Below are positions 26,056 to 33,606 of a DNA stretch of 64,000 nucleotides, in pieces (positions within the stretch are counted from its first letter, which is position 1; the number at the start of each line of letters is the position of its first letter). Source of the DNA: Planctomycetota bacterium. Lineage in GTDB: Bacteria > Planctomycetota > Phycisphaerae > Sedimentisphaerales > Anaerobacaceae. Below the pieces are notes generated by a model, which was not told the origin of the DNA, ran no database searches, and saw only the letters and a list, made by a program, of their open reading frames with translations. The translations under genes and the position numbers were made by a program. The stretch lies in the NCBI GenBank assembly GCA_014384025.1, contig JACNGQ010000162.1, positions 1 through 64,000 of the forward strand. Direction: 5' to 3'.

Positions 26056-29000
26056 ATGAAAGCGAGAGCGGTAATAATTGCGTTGGTTCTGAGTTTGGGT
26101 ATTTGTACTTTGACCTGTAAGGATCATAATGGGCGCAACACTAACGAAAAACCAAATAAGTTGAGTTTCGCTAAATACTACGAACCCGAAGAAGTAGATA
26201 TAAAGCCCAACGCTACCGGTTATAAGCTGCCGCTGGATGTTAATGACATTGTCAATGTTAATAAGATTAAAACAATTGTTGATTTCAACTCTATATCCGG
26301 CTTAATCGAGCAGAACGGTTTTGCCATTGTTGAGCTTGATCCTTTCTCTGAATTATCTTCCGACGATTTTGTCAGTTTTTACAGGACTTTTGGTGATTCC
26401 AACACGCCTGCGTTTGTTTCATCCGATACAGGACTTTACCTCTACCATGTTCTGTTTGATGAGACTCTTAAGGACATTGAGCAAAATATTTTTGTTCCTT
26501 ATATAAAAGACCTTACGGGTGTTTTAATCAAAGATGTTTTACTGCAATACGAGCAGCTTGGAGGCGATCTAAAGGAATCTGCCAAGCGTAATATTGCATA
26601 TCTTTCAGTGGCCCAGAGACTCATTGATCCTAATACTTCTATCCAGGAACTTGTAGATGGCATAGTTGCCAGTGAGATAGCAAAAATTTCAGCCCATAGC
26701 GGATTTGCTATGAGTGATATCTTCAAATATAAAGAGGACTACTCGCAGTATGTACCGAGGGGACACTACACACAAAGTGAAACGCTTAAGCGATATTTCA
26801 AGACTATGATGTGGTTTGGGCGCATGTCTTTTCTGCTCAAAGGTTCAGAGGACCGGGGATCCACGGGAGAGGCGCTAGTGAGTGTTCGAGATGCAAAAAT
26901 ACAGACTCTCCAGGCTTTATTATTGGCTTGGTCGCTTGAGAATGTTCATGTTGGCGAAAGGACAGGATTATCCATCTGGAATCGTATTTCCACAGTTAAG
27001 GCCTTTTTTGTCGGCATTTCAGATGACCTGACGCCGTCCGATTATCTTTTAGCCATAAACCAAGTGTTTGGGAAGTTCTGTTCAATTGGCGATTTTGACG
27101 ATGAAGGAAAGCTGGCTGCTCTAAAGAAAAAACTTGCATTACTGTCATCTTCCAAAATTTATAGCGGGACAGGTAATATCAGGTTGACTTACGACGATGT
27201 TGCTTCTGAGTCACTCGATAATGTACTGGATAAGACCAAGGGGATGCGATTTTTCGGTCAGAGTTTTGTGCCGGATTCATATATGTTCCAACAGTTGATT
27301 TTTCCAGAGACGGGTAGTTATCTTAGAGAGCCACAGGAAATGCCTTTTACTGCGGTAAGCGACGGCATGGGAGGACATTGCAGAGGTTATGTGAGGGGTC
27401 TGGATTTGATGGCAATCCTTGGCTCAAACGAAGCCTTGAAGATTATGGAGGGTGAAGGAGATACAAATTACGAACGTTATGAACTGCGGTTAGATGAATT
27501 GAAAGACAAGTTCGATGCTATGACCGTGGCGGACTGGAATTATAATCTTTACTCGTCGTGGCTGTATTCCATGCGAGGATTGTTGCAGGAATTGCCCGAT
27601 GGTTATCCGGAATTCGTACGAACGCGGGCATGGCAAAGGCGTAAGCTTAGTAGTGCTCTTGCCTCGTGGACTCAACTACGCCATGACACGATTCTCGAAG
27701 TAAAGCAAAATTATGCCCCACCTCCCCCCGGTAGGATTCCACCTCCACCACCTCCACCACCACCACCGCCCGGTTATGTGGAACCGATTCCTGTTTTCTG
27801 GGGACGATTGTTATCACAGACTCGTATGACATTAAAGGGGCTTGATCATCTTGGCGTACTGAGGCCCGAAGCTCGTCAACGATTCACTGAATTCGAGAGA
27901 CTACTGCAACAGATACTCGATATTGCCGGCAGGCAGCTCAAGAACGCTCCACTTTTGCAAGCGGACCGCGAGTTTTTCAAAAAGCTTCCATCCGGATTGA
28001 AATCTGTTGTTAGAGACATCGATCACAAAGATTCTATGACTACGCTTGCGGCTGATGTTTTCACGAATTCAGCAGAGGGACAAGTGGTCGAAGAAGCCAT
28101 AGGGGAAGTTGACCTGATTGTCGCAGCCTGTCCAATGCGAGAGGATTACGTTTTCCTGGCAGTCGGGCCTGTGCTGAGCTACTATGAGTTTAAGCATCCT
28201 ATGAGTGATCGGCTTACGGATGAGTCGTGGAAGTTAATGCTTAATTCTTCCATAAAACCGGAACGGCCAATGTGGTATGTTCCGATGATGAAATTGCATA
28301 AAGATTCATCGGATTTGGTAAGGTTAACGAATAACATTATGGATAGTTCTATTTCTTATTGGTTTAAAGATGGGAGGATAGCTTTTGTGGGAAGAGATAA
28401 GGATTGGAATTACGGTGTTTATGTTATGAATGCGGATGGAAAAGAGATCAAGAGATTAGACCACCTTTCTGATTACTTTTCAAGTATCTGCTGGTCGCCG
28501 GATGAGACTAAGATAGCATATATCAGGAGAAATAAACCTAATAATTATTTTGATATATATGTTATGAATTCAGATGGGAGCGGATTGGAAAGATTAACAG
28601 ATAATAGTAGAAGTGATATGTCACCCTGCTGGTCACCGGACGGGAAAAAGATAGCATTTGAGTCAGAGAGGTCACTGAGAAGTGCGATTTATATTATCAA
28701 TGCTGACGGAAGTGAGAAGAAGCAAATAACAAATAATGATAATGATCGTGATTCTTCTCCCTGCTGGTCGCCGGATGGACAACAAATAGCATTTGTTTCC
28801 TATAGAGATGACAATTTTGAGATTTATATTATGAATGCTGATGGGAGTGGACAGAAACGGTTAACGAATAATCCTGCTTATGATACAGACCCTTCTTGGT
28901 CACCAGATGGAAAACAGATATCATTTGCTTCCAATAGAGATGGTAATTTTGAGATTTATGTTATGAATGCCGATGGAAATGAACAGAAAAGATTAACGAA

Positions 29001-29121
29001 TAGTTATGCTCCAAATAGGGGGCCTTGCTGGTCGCCTGATGGAAAAAGGATAACTTTCAGTTCGTCGATAGGAAGAAATACTGAGATTTGTATTTTGGAT
29101 TTGGATAGCAGAAACAAATAA
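26056..29121 (+). CDS. DUF3160 protein with poly-proline linker and TolB-like propeller
   Basis: A 1021-aa exported protein. Residues 1-20 are a leader; the following cysteine (TLTC) is a poor lipobox. Residues about 40-730 match the DUF3160 family: the SSDTGLYLYHVLFDETL block, MWFGRMSFLLKG, an AW...QLRHDTILEVKQNY block, and then a proline tract of ten or more prolines built from CCA/CCT codons at 27718-27775. From about residue 750 six PD40/TolB blades follow, each with the pattern I-Y-V-M-N-A-D-G-S and C-W-S-P-D-G-K-x-I-A-F. The propeller part is visibly more AT-rich than the DUF3160 part. AAGGAAAAGAG precedes ATG 26056; the ATG at 25993 is rejected. The function of DUF3160 is unknown. Confidence 0.85.
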   Translation: MKARAVIIALVLSLGICTLTCKDHNGRNTNEKPNKLSFAKYYEPEEVDIKPNATGYKLPLDVNDIVNVNKIKTIVDFNSISGLIEQNGFAIVELDPFSELSSDDFVSFYRTFGDSNTPAFVSSDTGLYLYHVLFDETLKDIEQNIFVPYIKDLTGVLIKDVLLQYEQLGGDLKESAKRNIAYLSVAQRLIDPNTSIQELVDGIVASEIAKISAHSGFAMSDIFKYKEDYSQYVPRGHYTQSETLKRYFKTMMWFGRMSFLLKGSEDRGSTGEALVSVRDAKIQTLQALLLAWSLENVHVGERTGLSIWNRISTVKAFFVGISDDLTPSDYLLAINQVFGKFCSIGDFDDEGKLAALKKKLALLSSSKIYSGTGNIRLTYDDVASESLDNVLDKTKGMRFFGQSFVPDSYMFQQLIFPETGSYLREPQEMPFTAVSDGMGGHCRGYVRGLDLMAILGSNEALKIMEGEGDTNYERYELRLDELKDKFDAMTVADWNYNLYSSWLYSMRGLLQELPDGYPEFVRTRAWQRRKLSSALASWTQLRHDTILEVKQNYAPPPPGRIPPPPPPPPPPPGYVEPIPVFWGRLLSQTRMTLKGLDHLGVLRPEARQRFTEFERLLQQILDIAGRQLKNAPLLQADREFFKKLPSGLKSVVRDIDHKDSMTTLAADVFTNSAEGQVVEEAIGEVDLIVAACPMREDYVFLAVGPVLSYYEFKHPMSDRLTDESWKLMLNSSIKPERPMWYVPMMKLHKDSSDLVRLTNNIMDSSISYWFKDGRIAFVGRDKDWNYGVYVMNADGKEIKRLDHLSDYFSSICWSPDETKIAYIRRNKPNNYFDIYVMNSDGSGLERLTDNSRSDMSPCWSPDGKKIAFESERSLRSAIYIINADGSEKKQITNNDNDRDSSPCWSPDGQQIAFVSYRDDNFEIYIMNADGSGQKRLTNNPAYDTDPSWSPDGKQISFASNRDGNFEIYVMNADGNEQKRLTNSYAPNRGPCWSPDGKRITFSSSIGRNTEICILDLDSRNK

Positions 29122-29207
29122 AGACGTATTTTTTGATGTGGCTAATGGAAGAGACTTTTCCTGACAGCGTAAGTCCTGTTAGATGCTTTTTTATGATATC
29201 GTTGTTT

Positions 29208-30542
29208 TTATGGTCTTACTGCTGTTCCGTCGCTTCTGCGTACGGGGCTCCAATAGCCGGGGTGCTCAGGGAGCGGGAATTTGGCGGCGAGATTCTCATC
29301 GATATCGACGCCGAGGCCGGGGGCCTCGTTTACGTACATGTAGCCGTCTTTCATTGTGGGGTAGCCGGGGAAGACTTCTTTTGTTTTATCGCTGAACCGG
29401 ACGCTTTCCTGAATTCCGAAGTTCGGAATCGCAAGGTCCAAGTGTGCGTTGGCGGCGTGGCCTACCGGAGAGACGTCGCCGGGGCCGTGCCATGCCGAGC
29501 GGACGTTGAACCATTCACATAATGCGGCGAGCTTTCTGGCGACGGTGAGGCCGCCGATTTGCGAGATATGAACGCGTATGAAATCGATGAGTCTTTCTGA
29601 TACAAGCCCGACCCACTCATGGGGATTATTGAACAGCTCACCCATTGCAATCGGCGTGCTGGTCTGCTGCCTAAGCAGTTTGAAATATCCATTGTCTTCC
29701 GGGGCGAACGGGTCCTCAATAAAGAACGGATGATATTTTTCCAATTCCTTTACGAGGTTTATAGCCTGGATGGGGGGAATTCGTTCGTGGATGTCGTGGA
29801 GCAGTTCGACTTCCTCGCCGCAGGCACTTCTTATATGCTCGAACATTTTGATAGTGGCCCTTACATATGGGCCCGGGTCCATGTGTGAATCCGAGGACAG
29901 GCCGAATTCCGCATCCTTGAAGTGGGGTTTTTCGGACAGATGGGGCGAGCCATAGCCACCAAGCTGTATCCGGATATGCCTGAAGTTTTCTTTCATGGCG
30001 CGGCGGACACTGCTTTCGAGCTGTTTGAGGTCCCGGCCGCTGCAATGAGTATAACAGTCAGCGGCGAAACGGCATTTTCCTCCGAGCAGTTGATAGACGG
30101 GCATATTAGCCCTTTTTCCCTTTATGTCCCACAGGGCCTGGTCGAGGCCGCTCAAGGCGTTGTTCAGGACAGGTCCGTTGCGCCAATAGGAACTCGTATA
30201 GGCGTTCTGCCACATATCCTCTATGTTGTCGGCGTCCCTACCCTTTGCAAAGGGATTCAGGTATTTATCGACGGCGACTGCTACGGGCAAAGGCCGCTGG
30301 TTAAAAGTGGCGCATCCCAAACCGTAAAGGCCCGGCTCACTTGTTTCGACCTTGACTACGCATAGGCGTATTCTCTGCGGGGCCGTGAGAATGGCCTTGA
30401 CGTTGGTGATTTTCAAACGAGGCAGCCCTTTGGTTGCCTTTGCATACTCACTTGCGATAGCCTCCTCGGTTTTTGAGGCCATTGAAAAAAGCCCTGTTGC
30501 TAATCCCAATCCTGCACCTTTGATTAGATTACGTCGATTCAT
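29208..30542 (-). CDS. Mandelate racemase/enolase superfamily protein, mannonate dehydratase-like, with Tat leader
   Basis: A 444-aa protein. The leader NRRNLIKGAGLGLA is Tat-like. The barrel carries the metal ligands and bases expected of the D-mannonate dehydratase branch: LLHDIHER (Asp plus His two residues on), FIEDPF (Glu) and AMGELF (Glu), with HGPGDVSPVGHAANAHL near the C-terminus. In the cytosolic enzyme this step converts D-mannonate to 2-keto-3-deoxygluconate in uronate breakdown. Here the leader suggests export, so the physiological reaction is less certain. The start is set at ATG 30542, where GGAGG lies 5 bases upstream. A longer ATG at 30560 would lie inside the upstream gene. 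The transporter gene's TAA ends one base before this ATG, so the two are translationally coupled. Confidence 0.82.
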   Translation of the reverse strand: MNRRNLIKGAGLGLATGLFSMASKTEEAIASEYAKATKGLPRLKITNVKAILTAPQRIRLCVVKVETSEPGLYGLGCATFNQRPLPVAVAVDKYLNPFAKGRDADNIEDMWQNAYTSSYWRNGPVLNNALSGLDQALWDIKGKRANMPVYQLLGGKCRFAADCYTHCSGRDLKQLESSVRRAMKENFRHIRIQLGGYGSPHLSEKPHFKDAEFGLSSDSHMDPGPYVRATIKMFEHIRSACGEEVELLHDIHERIPPIQAINLVKELEKYHPFFIEDPFAPEDNGYFKLLRQQTSTPIAMGELFNNPHEWVGLVSERLIDFIRVHISQIGGLTVARKLAALCEWFNVRSAWHGPGDVSPVGHAANAHLDLAIPNFGIQESVRFSDKTKEVFPGYPTMKDGYMYVNEAPGLGVDIDENLAAKFPLPEHPGYWSPVRRSDGTAVRP

Positions 30543-30543
30543 T

Positions 30544-31860
30544 TTAACCTCCTTCTTCATTTATCTTTGCTCTGACAGGTTTGCGATGCCACCACGTTGC
30601 AAGTACCGAGCCGGAGACATTCATCCAGGGCCCGAAAATGGCCGGGGCCAATGCGGCAGGCGCACTTTTTAGCACATTCATTGCAAGGCCGGAAGCCATC
30701 CCACCATTCTGCATACCTACTTCGAATGCTACTGTTCGGCACGAAGTCTCATCCAGACGAGCGGCACGGGCAAACCAGTAGCCGAGAATATAGCCGATGA
30801 AGTTGTGAATAATGGCCGCACCAATCAAGTAGAATCCGACCGTCATCAAATCGTCCCTGGAACGGGCCGTGATGATGGCGATGATGTAGCAAATACCTGC
30901 CATGGATACAATAGGTAAAGCTTTGTCCATCCAGTTCTCAGGGCCTTTTAACCAGATACTAATCACAAGCTTGGCCAAAGCGACCACGCCTATCAAAAGC
31001 AGACCGACTATAAAGCCGTCTTTCTGCAGTGATGCGTCGCCATAAGTGTAAACAGCCGCCGGCGCCCATAAAATCATACCAACGGCAATAAGAACGGTTG
31101 CTGTTCCAATGAGCGCCAATACGCCCCCGTGATGGAAGACCTTGCGGCGACTGTACAGAATGCGATTTGCTATCAAGCCAGCCACGATCGGGACTATAAC
31201 CATATTGATGATTCCAAACATCATCTTCAAGAACTCAATTTCGATGAACTGCCCTGCCAGTTTGTCCATCAGGAAGGGTGTCATAATAGGCGAAACTAAT
31301 GTTGAGCAGGCGGTCATCGTGACGGATAAAGCTACATTACCACCGGCCAAATACGTCATTAGGTTTGAGGCGACCCCGCCGGGACAGGAGCCTATCAAGA
31401 CAACACCGGCGGCTATCTCGGCCTTAAAGCCGAATATCTTGGCAAGAGCAAGGCCGGTCAGGGGCATTATTGTGAATTGCAGGACAAATCCGATAAATAC
31501 GGGCCAGGGCATCTTGAATACCCTGCCGAAGTCCGCCATGCACAAGGTTGTTCCCATACCGAACATGATGATTTGAATCAAAGGGACAATCAGGATACCC
31601 AAATTGAAACCGGACCATGTCATGAAGGCCGTGGGGTAAATCATCGAGGCGGCCACGAACACGAAAACCCAAATAGTAAAGGCGAAGCTTTTAAGAATCG
31701 GATGGCTCATAAAATACAGAGCCAATGAAGCGAAAAAGGCAATGATAAAGGGCCCCGTTTCAGCTCGATAGCCCATAGCCAGCAAGACAATAATAGTTAA
31801 AAGGCATAGCGGGAAAATAAATATTGTGGACTTACGGACAATCCTTGAGACTTTTTTCAT
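30544..31860 (-). CDS. Bile acid:sodium symporter (BASS) family transporter
   Basis: A 438-aa integral membrane protein with about ten transmembrane helices. The family's two signature crossovers are present: GSCPGGVASNLMTYLAGGNVALSV after the fourth helix and EVGMQNGGMASGLAM in the C-terminal half. Members are sodium-driven importers of organic anions, including bile acids, pantoate, pyruvate and other 2-keto acids. Given the coupled mannonate-dehydratase-like gene, uptake of a sugar acid or keto acid is a plausible inference. The ATG has AAGGAG about 10 bases upstream. About 80 extra N-terminal residues with two or three extra hydrophobic segments precede the usual core, longer than compact BASS proteins. 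Confidence 0.88.
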   Translation of the reverse strand: MKKVSRIVRKSTIFIFPLCLLTIIVLLAMGYRAETGPFIIAFFASLALYFMSHPILKSFAFTIWVFVFVAASMIYPTAFMTWSGFNLGILIVPLIQIIMFGMGTTLCMADFGRVFKMPWPVFIGFVLQFTIMPLTGLALAKIFGFKAEIAAGVVLIGSCPGGVASNLMTYLAGGNVALSVTMTACSTLVSPIMTPFLMDKLAGQFIEIEFLKMMFGIINMVIVPIVAGLIANRILYSRRKVFHHGGVLALIGTATVLIAVGMILWAPAAVYTYGDASLQKDGFIVGLLLIGVVALAKLVISIWLKGPENWMDKALPIVSMAGICYIIAIITARSRDDLMTVGFYLIGAAIIHNFIGYILGYWFARAARLDETSCRTVAFEVGMQNGGMASGLAMNVLKSAPAALAPAIFGPWMNVSGSVLATWWHRKPVRAKINEEGG

Positions 31861-32075
31861 TTCTCGTTCACTCCTTATTGCAATAGAGATAAGCTTGTCG
31901 TGAACATCATATAATCTATAAGCGGCTCTTCTGCAACATTAAATTGTCCTGTCAAAAAACTCTAATATTTCGGTGACTTATAAAGACCTGATGTTTTGAT
32001 TATGACGGCGATAGCTATTCGGGCAATTGGTACATTGGGCCCGGTGGGGTCAAAATATGACGCAGTTATCGATTG

Positions 32076-33483
32076 TCATTCGTCCTGCTTTACTTTCTTT
32101 TTGGTCGAAATTTTTCTCGTTTCGGCATTTACCTCTTCGAGAAAAGCAAGCATATACGAATGGAGTTCCCGGGTTTTGTCGTCAAGCTGCCGAGAGAGAT
32201 CCTCATCCTCGCTCGGACTTCTTGATAGGTCGAACAGCTCCAGCCTGTTGTCCTGCCAGGTCTTGACAAGCTTGAATTTGCCGAGAATGACCGCCGTCTG
32301 CGGGTTCCTCTGGACGGCGTGGTGGATGGAACAGCAGAAAGGGGCGGCTGCGCTGCACATGCCCGATGCCCTGGTTGAAGAGAACGTTAGTAATAGGGCC
32401 CCCGTCGAGTGAATCAGGCAAGGCTTTTTTGTATCCGGCAAGGTCGGCTATCGTCGGCAGAATATCCAGGCCAGTTACCGGGGTTTTACTCACGCTGCCA
32501 GCCTTGACACCGGGACCAATCACAATAAACGGTACCCGGAGACCTCCTTCATACATCGATCCCTTACCGTTGCGAAGAGGATGGTTGCGATCAAGCTCCG
32601 CTTCCGGCTGTCCGGGCATGGTGAGTCTGCCCCCGTTGTCAGACATGAAGAAGATATAGGTGTTAGTCTGCAAGCCCAGAGCTTTGATCTTATCGATTAC
32701 CTTGCCAATCCCCAAATCCACATCGTTAGTCATTGCCGCGAACTCGGGCATGTTGTGTTTTCTTCCGCGCTGCCACATCCGGCTTTTGTCAAGGGACTCC
32801 TGTTGGTAGTAGATATCCAGGTGAACTGCATAATGGGACACCTGCACGAAAAACGGCTTACCATTTTGCGCTTGTCTATCAATGAAATCGCATGTGCGCC
32901 GCGTGATTCCGAAAATTTTCTTAGGGTCGTCAACGGCCTTTGGGCCTCCCGTGCCTTTCGCACCGCCGGTAAAGTTGCCCGTGTAGCCGTCACTGACGTC
33001 ATATCCCATTTCTTCGGGTGTCACGTTATCGAACCGGAAATCCCATTTTCCAAAATGGGCCGTTATATATTTGGGATTTGCCTGCTTGAGCATTTGTGGA
33101 ATGGTCAGTTGCCTGCGGTATTCCTTTGGCCAATTCTCCTGGTCTTTTTGGTAGATGTGCCTGGCCGGGGTCTGACCGATGAGGAGGCTGCGGCGCGTGG
33201 GACAGCAAAATGGTGCGGGCGAGTATCCCTGCGTGAAGCGCATTCCCATCTTCGCGAGACGTTCGATATGAGGTGTTTGATAGTAGTCGCTTCGTGTTCG
33301 CGTGTCTTTGGGGTCCATCAGAACAGATGAGCCGACCCAACTCTGATCATCAGTTAAAATGACCACAAAATTCGGAGACTGCTGTTTGCTTTCTTTTGCG
33401 GTAAGGTTGCGTGTCATCATTGCTCCGCAAGCAAGAGTGCCGATTGATCTCAAGAAATCACGTCGCGAAAAGTAGCATGCCAT
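32076..33483 (-). pseudogene. Type I sulfatase, Tat leader, with a C-terminal frameshift
   Basis: An arylsulfatase-family enzyme. It has a twin-arginine leader (SRRDFLRSIG), the metal-site TDDQSW (Asp45, Asp46), and the formylglycine signature C-C-P-T-R with Cys93 as the modified residue. FGKWDFRFD, SDNGG and GLDILPTIADLAG follow as in the family. Near 32330 the frame changes: one extra C in the CATCCACCAC stretch turns RPFLLFH-HHAVQRNPQTAVILGKFKLVK into a false tail that ends at 32203. The true C-terminus (LELFDLSRSPSEDEDLS...) runs on to 32076 in the adjacent frame. The catalytic core is intact. An AGAGGA site precedes the ATG. This is either a recent inactivating mutation or a base-calling error. 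Context suggests desulfation of a polysaccharide. Confidence 0.8.
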
Positions 33484-33536
33484 GTCTATTCCTCTTTAGT
33501 GAGAGCAGGTATCGCTTTTATAGTGTTTCACAGTAA

Positions 33537-33570
33537 CGGGGCTAGGCCAAACGAGTTGGCACAAGCCCCG
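33537..33570 (-). terminator. Strong two-part hairpin between the surface protein and sulfatase genes
   Basis: CGGGGCT/AGCCCCG encloses GCCAA/TTGGC with a 5-base loop. It lies just after the stop of the minus-strand surface protein gene and about 50 bases before the sulfatase start. It lacks a T-run, so it may partly stop transcription or protect the upstream message end. Confidence 0.45.
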
Positions 33571-33606
33571 AATGCACAGTCAAATTCTGTTTAAGCCGGG
33601 TTTAGG

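Noticed and set aside
27718-27775. CCA-rich tract considered as a microsatellite or CRISPR-like repeat
   Set aside because: It is in frame, encodes the proline linker of the DUF3160 protein, and has no spacer structure.
29922-30365. Long plus-strand frame inside the enolase-superfamily gene
   Set aside because: It is antisense to a gene with all catalytic motifs, and its sequence resembles no protein family.
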